Of a stretch of DNA of 64,000 bases, positions 18,415-28,649 are shown in pieces. How positions within the stretch are numbered: position 1 is the first letter of the stretch; each line of letters begins with the position of its first letter. This stretch comes from Pseudomonas putida. Lineage in GTDB: Bacteria > Pseudomonadota > Gammaproteobacteria > Pseudomonadales > Pseudomonadaceae. A program made the position numbers and the translations under genes. The notes below the pieces were generated by a model, which had not been told where the DNA came from, did not search any database, and saw nothing but the letters and a program-made list of their open reading frames with translations. The stretch spans positions 1,116,001 to 1,180,000 of the forward strand of contig NZ_CP039371.1 of the NCBI RefSeq assembly GCF_005080685.1. Reading direction: 5' to 3'.

Positions 18415-19512
18415 TCAGACCAGGTGCAGATGGTTGTCCCAGAACCCCGATGGCAGGTTCATCGGCTGCGCGACCGGGTCCGCCTTGCGGCAGTCGTAAT
18501 AGCGGCAACGGCCCTGGCCGGACGTGACCACGAAACCATCCTTGACCGCCCCGACCCCGGCGCAATCGGGCATCGGCGCATCGAGCCGCACCGCGCCGCT
18601 GTCCAGGTCCCAGACGAACAGCCGGTTGGCCCGTGGCGCGGTCAGCGCCACCAGGCGCAGGTCGCTGTGGATGGCGACGCTGGCGGTGTACTGGGCCATC
18701 GACTGCAGTTGCCGCTCCGGCACCGGGAACGCCTTGAACGGCTCGCCCGGACGCTTGATCGCCAGCAACTCGGCGGTGGTGTCGGCGTCGCCCATGAACT
18801 GCTGGCAGGCGGCGATGGTGCCGTCGCTGCCCACCGCGAGGTGGCGTACGCTGTTCATCTGCTGGGCCAGGGTCTCCTTGCTCAGCAGGGTGCCGTCGCG
18901 CTGCATCAGGACCAGGCTCGGCTCCATGGCGTCGAGGTTCATCTCGACGCGGCTCTCGGCCTCGGTGCGGATGCCGCCGTTGGCTACGATCAGGGTTTCG
19001 CCATCGGGCAGCCAGGCGACTTCATGGGGACCGATGCCGTGGGTCGGGATCTCCCCCGTGTACTCCAGGCGTTCGCCCTCGAAACGGTACACACCCAGCA
19101 CGCCACGGCCTGGGTCGGTGGTGTCGTTCTCGGTGGTATACAGCCATTCACCGTCCTTGTGGATCACCGCATGGCCATAGAAATGGCGATTGGGCTGCGA
19201 GACGATGGTTTGCAGCAGGCGCCCGTCGCGCAGGTCGATCAGGTAGCTTTCGGTGCCTGGTCGGCGCGCGACGAACAGGGCGATCGGCCGCTCGGGGTGG
19301 TTGATGATGGCATGGCAACGCTGGCCCACCTGGGTGCTGAACACCTGGGTGCCGTCCAGGCGAAACCCGACCGCATAATGCTTGCCGTCGCCGTCATCAC
19401 GCGCCGACAGCAGCAGGGGTTCGCTGCCTTTGTTGCGCAACAGGCTCCAGCCGCCCAGGGTCAGGGCGCTGAGCAATACACTACCGAGTTTGAGGGCCTG
19501 GCGTCGCAACAT
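18415..19512 (-). CDS. DUF1513 periplasmic beta-propeller-like protein
   Basis: 365-residue exported protein. The N-terminus MLRRQALKLGSVLLSALTLGGW resembles a twin-arginine-type signal. The remainder has repeated strands with W/H and D-G turns (GIGPHEVAWLPDGETLIVANGG), as in seven-bladed propellers. It is the last gene of a three-gene minus-strand run: di-haem protein, imelysin, DUF1513; the gap to the imelysin stop is two bases. The function of the family is not established; co-occurrence with imelysins suggests iron or haem handling in the periplasm. Confidence 0.8.
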   Translation of the reverse strand: MLRRQALKLGSVLLSALTLGGWSLLRNKGSEPLLLSARDDGDGKHYAVGFRLDGTQVFSTQVGQRCHAIINHPERPIALFVARRPGTESYLIDLRDGRLLQTIVSQPNRHFYGHAVIHKDGEWLYTTENDTTDPGRGVLGVYRFEGERLEYTGEIPTHGIGPHEVAWLPDGETLIVANGGIRTEAESRVEMNLDAMEPSLVLMQRDGTLLSKETLAQQMNSVRHLAVGSDGTIAACQQFMGDADTTAELLAIKRPGEPFKAFPVPERQLQSMAQYTASVAIHSDLRLVALTAPRANRLFVWDLDSGAVRLDAPMPDCAGVGAVKDGFVVTSGQGRCRYYDCRKADPVAQPMNLPSGFWDNHLHLV

Positions 19513-19514
19513 GA

Positions 19515-20579
19515 TCAGTCACCGTCGTTGGCATTGAAGCCCAGCTGGATGTTCAACGCCTTGGCCAACTCACCCTCGTGCAGGCGGTGGACGACGTTGA
19601 GGCTGTCGTAGATCTGGTTGAGCGCCTGCATGCCGGCTTCGTCGGCCAAGAGCTCGCCCAGGGTCTTCTGGTTGTCGGCCAGCAGTTTGAGCGAGGTAGC
19701 GTAGGCGTCGTCGATCTTATCTGCCAGGGCCTTCTGATCGCTGGGCAGCAAGCCGCGCAGGCCCTGGTTGTCGACCCCGACCCAGACGGCCTGGGCAGCC
19801 TTGAGGGTGGCTTCCAGACTCCGGATCGACGAGTGGCTGCGCCAGGCTTCGGCCTGCAGCGGCTGCGGGATACCCTTGCTTTGGCGGCCCATCGGCGCGC
19901 CGAGCTTCTTCTTCAGGGTATCCAGGGCGGTGACCTGGGAGCGCAGCAGGTCGGCGATCGCCTCGTGGGAATCGGCATAGCGCTGGTTGGGGAACTTGGT
20001 CATCTGCGAGAGCATGCCGTCGGTGCTGTTCCAGCCCTTGAGGATTTCTTCGGCCAGGGCCTTCTGATGCTCGCCGATGGCGACCAGCAGCGGGCAGTAG
20101 CGGGCCTTCTGCTCGTCGCTGGCGACGTCGGGCTTGCTGTCGAACAGGATGTACTCGTAGGCCGACAGGCCGCGAACCACCACACTGGCCTTGCTCAGGC
20201 TCTGGGTGTCGATGGGTTTGTCGCCGTTGACCAGTTGCTCGACCTGGCGGCCGACCAGGTTCTTCTTGTCGGGCCAGAACTGCACCTGCCAGGCGCGGTT
20301 GCCTTCGGCCAGCGGGCCGACCAGCAGGGGTTGCAGCTCGGCCCAGGCCTTTTGCGCGTTGAGGAAGTCGGCGCGAGCGGTTTCCAGGCTTTCCTTGCCT
20401 TGGCAGTAGGCCAGGGCGCTGGCTGCGAGCCCGCGGTCGGCTTCGACCCAGCGGCTGTAGGTCGGCAGGATCACCTGCTTGGCGATCGCCGCCGAGGTCA
20501 CGGCCTGCTGGTCCTGCGGCGAGCAGGCGCCGAGGGCGAGTGCGGCGAGGCTGGTGAACAACAGTTTGGGTCGGAACAT
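19515..20579 (-). CDS. Imelysin-family lipoprotein
   Basis: 354-residue predicted lipoprotein: ATG 20579 yields a signal with lipobox LGAC (Cys at about residue 20). A longer open frame upstream overlaps the di-haem gene and is not coding. The mature part is helical with the imelysin pattern, including LVGPLAEGNRAWQVQFWPDKKN and the later helices KALAEEILKGWN. Imelysin proteins (peptidase M75/EfeO-like) occur in iron-uptake loci. It lies 17 bases downstream of the di-haem gene. The fold is well supported, the biochemical role is not. Confidence 0.82.
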   Translation of the reverse strand: MFRPKLLFTSLAALALGACSPQDQQAVTSAAIAKQVILPTYSRWVEADRGLAASALAYCQGKESLETARADFLNAQKAWAELQPLLVGPLAEGNRAWQVQFWPDKKNLVGRQVEQLVNGDKPIDTQSLSKASVVVRGLSAYEYILFDSKPDVASDEQKARYCPLLVAIGEHQKALAEEILKGWNSTDGMLSQMTKFPNQRYADSHEAIADLLRSQVTALDTLKKKLGAPMGRQSKGIPQPLQAEAWRSHSSIRSLEATLKAAQAVWVGVDNQGLRGLLPSDQKALADKIDDAYATSLKLLADNQKTLGELLADEAGMQALNQIYDSLNVVHRLHEGELAKALNIQLGFNANDGD

Positions 20580-20596
20580 GCCCGGCTCCTTGCGCG

Positions 20597-22024
20597 TTAA
20601 AGTGAGTTCAGGAAGGCCAGCAACGCGGCGCGCTGCTCGGCATCGAAAGCCAGTACGTGGTCGCGCGCGGCCTGGGCTTCGCCACCGTGCCAGAGCACGG
20701 CCTCGAGCAGGTTGCGGGCACGGCCGTCGTGCAGGTATTGGGTGTGGCCACTGACCGTTTCGGTCAGGCCGATACCCCACAGCGGCGGGGTGCGCCAGTC
20801 TTGGCCATTGGCGGCGAATTCGCTGCGCTCGTCGGCAAGCCCGGGGCCCATGTCATGCAATAGCAGGTCACTGTAGGGGCGGATCAGCTGGTTCGCCAAT
20901 GCCGGCTCGGCGGCTTGGCTGGCGGTGGTGAATTGCGGGGTATGGCAGCCTTGGCAACCGGCCTGGTGGAACAGGTTCTTGCCGGCCAGCACCTGCGGCG
21001 AGTCGACGTCGCGGCGCGCCGGCACGGCCAGGTTACGGGTGTAGAAGGTGACCAGGCGCAGAATGTTGTCGCTGACCTCTTTCTCGCCGTCGGCGCCATC
21101 GCCGTTGGGCTGGGCCAGGCAGTCGGTCTGCGCGGCGGTGCAGTCGTCCTTGGGTTGCAGGGTGCTGGTCAGGCCCATGTCGCCAACGAAGGCGTGCACG
21201 TTCTGCTGGTTGACGTTGGGTTGCCCGGCCTTCCAGCCAAAGCGCCCGACCACGGTCTTGCCCAGGGCGTCGTCCCAGACCCGGTTGGCGCGGCCGCGGA
21301 TGCCATCGTGGTTGCGGTCGTCGGGGTCTTCGCCGGCGAGTATATCGGCTTCGGGGATGGCTTCGAGCAGGCCGAGGCCGATCATCGGCGGTGCCACGCG
21401 GGCGGAAAAACGCGTGTCCGGGTGCATCGGCCCGTAGCCCAGCTGGGTGATCTGCAGGGTCGGGCGCCGCAACTCCACCTGGTAACCGTCGGCAAAGCGC
21501 ACCGGCACGGGCTCGTAGCTCATGCGCACCTTGCCTTCCGGCGCCACGCCGGGCACGGCCATGTCCTGCAACTGGGTGCCATAGGTTGGCTCCGGCACCA
21601 CGCCGAGTTGCTCGATGACCTTGGCGTAGTAGGGCTGGTCGGGGATCGACAGGCGCACCAGCATCGACACCGCATTGTTGCCATCGGGTTCGGGTGGGTG
21701 GCCGCGGCCATCGCGGATGTGGCAGTTCTGGCAGGCGTTGGTGTTGAACAGCGGGCCCAGGCCGTCGCGCGCGGTGGTGGTGGAAGGGGCGATCACCCAC
21801 GGATTGCGGAAGAAGCTGTTGCCCACGGCGAAGTCCACGCGCTGCTCGGGCGACAGATTGGCCGAGGGCATGGAAAAAGCGTTGCGGTCGCTGCGTTTCA
21901 CCGTCGCCTGGCCGCCCGACAACGCTTCGCCGGGCTCGGCCTGGGTGAAACGCGGAGCGTCGTCACAGGCGGCGAGGGCGAGGGCCAGCAGCAGGCAGGG
22001 GAGTCGGGAGAGCGACAAGGACAT
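20597..22024 (-). CDS. Di-haem oxidoreductase-like lipoprotein (DUF1111)
   Basis: 475-residue lipoprotein (lipobox LAAC, Cys20) with two c-type haem motifs: CQNCH at residues 98-102 and CQGCH in the C-terminal third. DUF1111 proteins are related to di-haem peroxidases, but no reaction has been assigned. It is the first gene of the di-haem/imelysin/DUF1513 operon and is separated by 310 bp (REP element and possible operator) from the upstream imelysin peptidase gene in the same orientation. This four-gene order is conserved near P. aeruginosa PA4370-PA4373. Confidence 0.82.
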   Translation of the reverse strand: MSLSLSRLPCLLLALALAACDDAPRFTQAEPGEALSGGQATVKRSDRNAFSMPSANLSPEQRVDFAVGNSFFRNPWVIAPSTTTARDGLGPLFNTNACQNCHIRDGRGHPPEPDGNNAVSMLVRLSIPDQPYYAKVIEQLGVVPEPTYGTQLQDMAVPGVAPEGKVRMSYEPVPVRFADGYQVELRRPTLQITQLGYGPMHPDTRFSARVAPPMIGLGLLEAIPEADILAGEDPDDRNHDGIRGRANRVWDDALGKTVVGRFGWKAGQPNVNQQNVHAFVGDMGLTSTLQPKDDCTAAQTDCLAQPNGDGADGEKEVSDNILRLVTFYTRNLAVPARRDVDSPQVLAGKNLFHQAGCQGCHTPQFTTASQAAEPALANQLIRPYSDLLLHDMGPGLADERSEFAANGQDWRTPPLWGIGLTETVSGHTQYLHDGRARNLLEAVLWHGGEAQAARDHVLAFDAEQRAALLAFLNSL

Positions 22025-22092
22025 CTACGATCCTGGGCGAGAGCGAAAAAACCGGCGAGCAAGCTTAGCAAAGTGAGAAAGATTGAATAAGA

Positions 22093-22107
22093 GCAATTTG
22101 CAATTGC
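22093..22107. promoter_or_regulatory. Inverted repeat upstream of the di-haem operon
   Basis: GCAATT TGC AATTGC is a 6-3-6 inverted repeat 69 bases upstream of the di-haem gene start, in the AT-richest part of the intergenic region. It could be an iron-regulator or other operator; it is only a weak Fur-box match. Confidence 0.35.
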
Positions 22108-22139
22108 TGCATGAAAATGGTGGCTCGAAGGCTAATGCT

Positions 22140-22313
22140 GTTCACTTAAGTTTTACATCGTCGGCATTGGGGCCGCGTTGCGGCCCATCGCGACACAAGG
22201 CCGCTCCCACACTGACCGTGAAAGCCCCTATCTACAGGGCAAGCATGGACAATGTGGGAGCGGCCTCGTGTCGCGAAAGGGCTGCGCAGCAGCCCCTGCA
22301 TGCTTAAGTGAAC
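22140..22313. repeat. REP pair enclosed by an 11-bp perfect inverted repeat
   Basis: The outer ends GTTCACTTAAG (22140-22150) and CTTAAGTGAAC (22303-22313) are exact reverse complements. Inside lie two inverted REP arms (ATCGCGACACAAGGCCGCTCC and GGAGCGGCCTCGTGTCGCG). The stretch 22025-22334 has no gene; it holds this element and the inverted repeat at 22093. Confidence 0.8.
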
Positions 22314-22334
22314 TCGTTACCGCGGATTCACCAA

Positions 22335-23672
<1,338 letters not shown>

Positions 23673-23735
23673 TATTGGTTTTCCTGCGTCGTGTGGTTGG
23701 ACGGTGTGCAGTGGCATGCGAAACGGCAACATCAT

Positions 23736-23754
23736 GCGAAAGATTTGCATTTGC
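23736..23754. promoter_or_regulatory. Fur-box-like site upstream of icmP
   Basis: GCGAAAGATTTGCATTTGC agrees with the common pseudomonad Fur form GCAAATGATAATCATTTGC at 14 of 19 positions. It sits in the icmP promoter region. Assigned by eye. Confidence 0.4.
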
Positions 23755-23817
23755 TGTAAAGGGGGCTATGCGCATATTCGTGTAATTGCAGGTGTTGCGA
23801 TGTAACCGGTTGTGGGG

Positions 23818-25869
23818 CTACAGCATCGAGGCGTGGTTGCGCTGGGCCTGCTTGAGGTAGTGGGTCACTTCCCGGGCCAAGAGGGGTTTGCTGTAGTGGT
23901 AGCCCTGGCCCTCGTGGCAGCCCTGGGCGACGATGTAGGCCTCCTGCTCGGCGGTTTCCACGCCTTCGGCGATCACTTGCATGCCCAGGCTCTTGCCCAG
24001 CTGGATGATGGCGCGAACGATGGTCGCGTCGTCATCGTCGTCGAGCAGGTCCTGGACGAAGCTCTTGTCGATCTTGATCTTGTCCAGCGGCAGCGACTTC
24101 AGGTAGCTGAGCGAGGAATAGCCGGTACCGAAGTCGTCGATGGCGATCATCGCCCCGGAACGGCGTAGGCTCAGCAGGTGCTGGGCGGCGGTGCTGATGT
24201 CCTCCATCAGGCCGGTCTCGGTGACTTCCAGCTCGAGGCTGCGTGGTGGCAGGCGGTAGGCCTGCAACAGGTTGTTGACCACGCGTGGCAGCTCGCTGTG
24301 GTGCAGTTGCACGGTCGACAGGTTGACCGCCATGCGCAGCTCGCAGAAGCCCAGGTCGTGCCATTCGCGCAACTGCCGGCACGCCTGGTCGAGCACCCAT
24401 TCACCGATGGCGATGATGCTGCCGTTCTGCTCGGCCAGGGGGATGAACTGGTCGGGTGGAACCATGCCCAGCTCTGGGTGCTGCCAGCGCAGCAAGGCCT
24501 CGACGCCGACCACGCGTTGGTCGCGGTAGCTGACCTGGGGCTGGTACACCAGGTACAGCTGGTTGCGCTGCAGCGCTTCGCGCAGGTCTTTTTCCAGCTC
24601 GCGGCGTCGGCGCATCTCGCTGTCGACGCTGGCGATATAGAACTGATAGCGGTTGCGCGAGCGGGCCTTGGCCAAGGTCATGGTCTGCTCGGCCTTTTGC
24701 AGGAGCTTCTCGGTGCTGTCGCCGTCCTCGGGGAACAGGGTGATGCCGATGGTGGCGCGCAGGCGGATTTCCTGCTGGTCCACGGCGAACGGCGCTTCGA
24801 GATCGTCGAGGATGCTTTGCGCGAGCTCTGCGGCTTCGTAGGGTTGCTCGATATTGGCCTGGACCAGGGCGAACTGGTCGCCACCGAGCCGCGCCAGGGC
24901 GCCCAGGCGACCGCTGTGGGCGCGCAGGCGGTCGGCCAGGGCCAGCAGCAACTGGTCACCTACCTGGTAGCTGAACTGCTCGTTGATGCCCTTGAAGTCG
25001 TCCAGGCCCACGCACAGCACCGCCACGCGGTGCTGCAGGCGCCCGCCATCGACGAGGATCTTGTCCAGTTGCGCCTGCAACTGCTGGCGGTTGGGCAGGC
25101 CGGTGAGGAAGTCGTACTGGGCCATGCGCTGCAGGCTGTTCTCGGCCTCGTGGCGCAGGTGGGTGTTGCGTTCGATCGAGGCCAGCAGCTGGTTGGCCGT
25201 ATTGACCCAGATGCCCAGCTCGTTCTTCTCGTGGCCCTTGAGCTGCGGGATCTGGTGCTGGCTGGGGCGGTCGGGGTTGATCTGCGTGAGGTGCTCGATG
25301 ATCTTCGACAGCGGCTTGGTCAGCAGCCAGTGATACACCAGGTACAGCACCAGGCCCATGGCCAGCGCGCGCAGCACGCCGGAGATGAAGATGATCACGG
25401 CGTTGATCAGGAAGTCTTCGCCGTAGTCGGCGGTATCGAGCGTGATGCTCAGGTCGCCGTAGTACTCGCTGTACGGGCCGCGGCCGACCAGGTCGATGCT
25501 GTAGGTACGTTCCTGGCCCAGAAACAGGTCGGTCAGCCAGCGCATGGACATGTCGCGCAGGGGCCGGGACTTTTCCGCGAGCATGGTTTCGTGGGGGTGG
25601 CCGATCGAGGCCATGCGCACCGACTCGTCCTGGAACAGGCCTTCCATCACCTGCATGCCCATTTCCCGGTCGAGGCTGTACACCGCCTGGGTGGACGGAT
25701 CGCGGAACATGTCGAGGATGCGCTGGGCATCGTTGTCCACGGTCTGGCGGGTCTTGTAGGTGTCGTAGACGATCTGCGCGCAGCTGAGCACGACGCCGAC
25801 CGCCAGCGCCGATAGAAGCACGACCCTGAGCAACTTGATCGATAAGCTGTCCCGCAATTCCAGCTTCAA
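23818..25869 (-). CDS. bifA: c-di-GMP phosphodiesterase BifA (degenerate GGDEF + EAL)
   Basis: 683-residue inner-membrane protein. A first helix (about 8-30), a periplasmic sensor loop and a second helix (about 150-175) precede a linker, a GGDEF domain whose active motif is GGDQF (329-333), and an EAL domain with E457-A-L-L-R, the DDFGTGYSS loop and KIDKSFV. The altered GGDEF and intact EAL are the known BifA signature; BifA lowers c-di-GMP, promoting biofilm dispersal and swarming. I use TTG 25869: AAGGAA is correctly spaced, and the protein then starts MKLELRDSLS as in relatives. Location beside sodB matches P. aeruginosa PA4367-PA4366. Confidence 0.9.
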   Translation of the reverse strand: MKLELRDSLSIKLLRVVLLSALAVGVVLSCAQIVYDTYKTRQTVDNDAQRILDMFRDPSTQAVYSLDREMGMQVMEGLFQDESVRMASIGHPHETMLAEKSRPLRDMSMRWLTDLFLGQERTYSIDLVGRGPYSEYYGDLSITLDTADYGEDFLINAVIIFISGVLRALAMGLVLYLVYHWLLTKPLSKIIEHLTQINPDRPSQHQIPQLKGHEKNELGIWVNTANQLLASIERNTHLRHEAENSLQRMAQYDFLTGLPNRQQLQAQLDKILVDGGRLQHRVAVLCVGLDDFKGINEQFSYQVGDQLLLALADRLRAHSGRLGALARLGGDQFALVQANIEQPYEAAELAQSILDDLEAPFAVDQQEIRLRATIGITLFPEDGDSTEKLLQKAEQTMTLAKARSRNRYQFYIASVDSEMRRRRELEKDLREALQRNQLYLVYQPQVSYRDQRVVGVEALLRWQHPELGMVPPDQFIPLAEQNGSIIAIGEWVLDQACRQLREWHDLGFCELRMAVNLSTVQLHHSELPRVVNNLLQAYRLPPRSLELEVTETGLMEDISTAAQHLLSLRRSGAMIAIDDFGTGYSSLSYLKSLPLDKIKIDKSFVQDLLDDDDDATIVRAIIQLGKSLGMQVIAEGVETAEQEAYIVAQGCHEGQGYHYSKPLLAREVTHYLKQAQRNHASML

Positions 25870-26137
25870 TGGGGTTTCCTTAATCCATGCGCATAGCAGC
25901 ATTTTGCCATCATCGTCGGCAATACACTATCGACCGGTGCCCCTGGGCAGTGCCAACGTCCTGGCTCGCCCCTGGCAGTATATCGGTCGCCAACGCCTGC
26001 GGCTTTAGGGCGCTGTGTCCTCTTTCCCGAAGTTTGATGTTAGCGCGCTATCGGTGTGGAGCAAGAGCCGGCGGGAAATCCGTCGGTGGGGCGGGGATTG
26101 TTCAGCAACCGTGCGCCAGCGCTTTTGCGCGACGATG

Positions 26138-26166
26138 AAAAAACCCGGCACAGGGCCGGGTTTTTT
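26138..26166 (-). terminator. Terminator of sodB
   Basis: AAAAAACCCGGC/GCCGGGTTTTTT stem with a five-base loop; T-runs on both strands. The 316-bp stretch 25870-26185 otherwise holds only the bifA upstream region, with no gene seen. Confidence 0.9.
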
Positions 26167-26185
26167 CGGTCAGGTCTGAGATGAA

Positions 26186-26782
26186 TCAGGCCTTGAAGGT
26201 CTTGCCTTCGAACTGCTCGGCGACGAACGCCCAGTTGACCAGGTTCCAGAACGCCTCGACGTACTTCGGACGCAGGTTGCGGTAGTCGATGTAGTAGGCG
26301 TGTTCCCAGACGTCGCAGGTCAGCAGCGGGGTGTCGCCGCTGGTCAGCGGGCAGCCGGCGCCGATGGTGCTGGCCAGGGCCAGGGAGCCGTCGGCTTTCT
26401 TCACCAGCCAGCCCCAACCGGAACCGAAGGTGCCGACCGAAGTCTTGGTGAACTCTTCCTTGAACTTGTCGAAGGAACCGAAAGCGGTGTTGATGGCCTC
26501 GGCCAGGGCACCGGTAGGCTGGCCACCGCCGTTTGGCGACAGGCAGTTCCAGTAGAAGGTGTGGTTCCAGACTTGAGCGGCGTTGTTGAAGATGCCGCCC
26601 GAAGAGCTCTTGACGATCTCTTCCAGGGTCTTGCCTTCGAATTCGGTGCCTGGGACCAGGTTGTTCAGGTTCACGACATAGGTGTTGTGGTGCTTGTCGT
26701 GGTGATACTCCAGGGTTTCCTTGGAGATGTGCGGCTGCAGGGCATCGTGGGCGTACGGCAGCGGCGGCAATTCAAAAGCCAT
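26186..26782 (-). CDS. sodB: Superoxide dismutase [Fe]
   Basis: 198-residue cytoplasmic enzyme converting superoxide to peroxide and oxygen. All four metal ligands are seen: H27, H74, D157 and H161 ([13 protein letters not shown]). The region around G141-C144 (IGAGCP) and A/Q residues near H74 follow the iron type. AGGAG lies ahead of the ATG. An extended -10 (TGCTATGAT) is present upstream. It is monocistronic, ended by the terminator at 26138. Confidence 0.97.
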   Translation of the reverse strand: MAFELPPLPYAHDALQPHISKETLEYHHDKHHNTYVVNLNNLVPGTEFEGKTLEEIVKSSSGGIFNNAAQVWNHTFYWNCLSPNGGGQPTGALAEAINTAFGSFDKFKEEFTKTSVGTFGSGWGWLVKKADGSLALASTIGAGCPLTSGDTPLLTCDVWEHAYYIDYRNLRPKYVEAFWNLVNWAFVAEQFEGKTFKA

Positions 26783-26887
26783 GGTGGATCTCCTGATTCA
26801 GGTCTGTTTGCGGTTTGCGCAAGGCCGATCACGGGCGGCCCGATGTGCGTCGGCGAGTTTGTACTCTTTTTGCGACGCGAGGGCTGG

Positions 26888-26916
26888 ATCATAGCACCGG
26901 CCCAGGCGCATAACCA
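26888..26916 (-). promoter_or_regulatory. Candidate sigma-70 promoter of sodB
   Basis: Minus strand TGGTTA, 17 bases, then extended -10 TGCTATGAT, about 105 bases upstream of the sodB ATG. By-eye assignment. Confidence 0.35.
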
Positions 26917-26988
26917 CGCAACAAAGATAGGGAATAGAGGTTCCAGAGCGGCCCGCGGTTGCCGATCGGCGGCATGCGGGTCTGTGGG

Positions 26989-27588
26989 TCAGTTGAAGAT
27001 CAACTGCGCTGCCACCGCGAACATCATCACCGCGACCATCAGGTCGAGCATCCGCCAGGTGGCCGGGCGTGCGAGCCAGGGTGCCAGCCAGGCCGCGCCC
27101 AGGGCCAGGGTCGAGAACCACACCAGCGAGGCGCTCGCCGCGCCGGCCACGTAGGCGCCGGGCACGCTCTGCTGGGCACCGAGCGAGCCGATCAGCAACA
27201 CGGTGTCGAGGTACACGTGAGGGTTGAGCAAGGTGACCGCCAGGGCACTGAGCAGCACCGCCCGCCGTGAACGCGTGCCCTGGCCTTGCTGGTGCTGCAG
27301 GCTCTGTTTGGAACAGGCACTGCGCAGGGCCTTGGCGCCGTACCAGATGAGGAACACGGCGCCACCCCAGCGGGCGATCGCCAGCAGCGTCGGATTGTGC
27401 GCCAGCACCGTGGCCAGGCCGAATACCCCGGCGGCTACCAGGATGGCGTCGCACACCACGCACAAGGCTGCCACCGGCAGGTGGTGCTCGCGGCGCAGGC
27501 TCTGGGCCAGGACGAAGGCGTTCTGCGCGCCGATGGCCATGATCAGGCCGAAGGCCACGAGCATGCCATTCAGATAACTTTGCCACAT
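26989..27588 (-). CDS. argO: LysE/ArgO-family amino acid exporter
   Basis: 199-residue inner-membrane protein with about six helices, beginning MWQSYLNGMLVAFGLIMAIGAQNAFVL, the family hallmark, and containing TLLNPHVYLDTVLLIG. It exports basic amino acids such as arginine or lysine. It is divergent from the LysR gene at 27710 (121-bp shared region), the same arrangement as argO-argP/lysE-lysG, where the regulator responds to Arg or Lys. The exact substrate is inferred. Confidence 0.87.
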   Translation of the reverse strand: MWQSYLNGMLVAFGLIMAIGAQNAFVLAQSLRREHHLPVAALCVVCDAILVAAGVFGLATVLAHNPTLLAIARWGGAVFLIWYGAKALRSACSKQSLQHQQGQGTRSRRAVLLSALAVTLLNPHVYLDTVLLIGSLGAQQSVPGAYVAGAASASLVWFSTLALGAAWLAPWLARPATWRMLDLMVAVMMFAVAAQLIFN

Positions 27589-27709
27589 GGTGGGAATACT
27601 CCGAGAACGCCCTGGGAGGGGCGTGCAATGACGTTGGGATGCTGGCCATTGTGCGAGTCGGCGGTGTATAAGAAAAACAAATAATGCTGATCCGTCATTA
27701 GGGAAATCG

Positions 27710-28600
27710 ATGTTCGACTACAAGCTGCTCGCTGCCCTCGCGGCGGTGATCGAACAGGCCGGCTTCGAGCGCGCCGCCCAGGTTCTGGGTCTGTCGCAAT
27801 CGGCGGTGTCCCAGCGCATCAAGCTGCTCGAGGCGCGGGTCGGCCAGCCGGTGCTGGTGCGCGCCACGCCGCCAAGCCCCACCGAGGTGGGGCGGCAGTT
27901 GCTCAACCATGTACAGCAGGTGCGGCTGCTCGAGCGTGACGTGCAGCGCCAGGTACCGGCGCTTGGCGAGGAAGGTGTGCCGGAACGCCTGCGCATCGCC
28001 CTCAATGCCGACAGCCTGGCCACCTGGTGGGCTGGTGCCGTGGGCACCTTCTGCGCCGAGCACCAGTTGCTGACCGACCTGGTGGTGGAAGACCAGGACG
28101 TAGGCCTCAAGCGGATGCGGGCCGGCGAGGTCGCCGCCTGCCTGTGCGGCAGCGAGCGACCGGTGGCCGGGGCGCGCAGCCTTGCGCTTGGCGCCATGCG
28201 CTATCGGGCATTGGCCAGTCCGCAGTTCATGGCGCGCTATTTCCCACAAGGGTTCCTGGCCGAGCGCCTGGCCAGGACACCGGCGATCGTCTACGGGCCG
28301 GACGATTTCCTGCAGCATCGGTATCTGGCATCACTCGGTATCCAGGATGGTTTCCTGCACCACTTGTGCCCTTCGTCCGAAGGCTTCCTGCGCATGACCG
28401 AAGCCGGACTGGGGTGGGGGCTGGTGCCCGAGTTGCAGGCCCGCGATCAGTTGGCCACGGGTAGATTGGTGGAAATTTGCGCCGATACGCCCATCGATGT
28501 GCCGTTGTACTGGCATCATTGGCGCAGTGGTGGGCAATTGCTCGCGCAACTGACCGAGCACCTGCGGCATACCGCAGGGCAATGGCTGGTGCCGTTGTAG
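27710..28600 (+). CDS. argP: LysR-family regulator ArgP/LysG
   Basis: 296-residue regulator. Helix-turn-helix at about 3-60 (MFDYKLLAALAAVIEQAGFERAAQVLGLSQSAVSQRIKLLE), followed by a substrate-binding domain. It resembles E. coli ArgP (formerly IciA), which activates the arginine exporter gene. Divergent orientation to argO supports control of that gene from the intervening 121 bp. The start ATG follows GGGAAA. Confidence 0.88.
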   Translation: MFDYKLLAALAAVIEQAGFERAAQVLGLSQSAVSQRIKLLEARVGQPVLVRATPPSPTEVGRQLLNHVQQVRLLERDVQRQVPALGEEGVPERLRIALNADSLATWWAGAVGTFCAEHQLLTDLVVEDQDVGLKRMRAGEVAACLCGSERPVAGARSLALGAMRYRALASPQFMARYFPQGFLAERLARTPAIVYGPDDFLQHRYLASLGIQDGFLHHLCPSSEGFLRMTEAGLGWGLVPELQARDQLATGRLVEICADTPIDVPLYWHHWRSGGQLLAQLTEHLRHTAGQWLVPL

Positions 28601-28649
28601 GCGCGGCTGGCGTCTGTAGCATCTGAAATCTGGCAAGGCAGGGTCATAC

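Noticed and set aside
22025..22334. Missing gene between icmP and the di-haem operon
   Set aside because: Short frames here lie inside the REP element and have no coding character.
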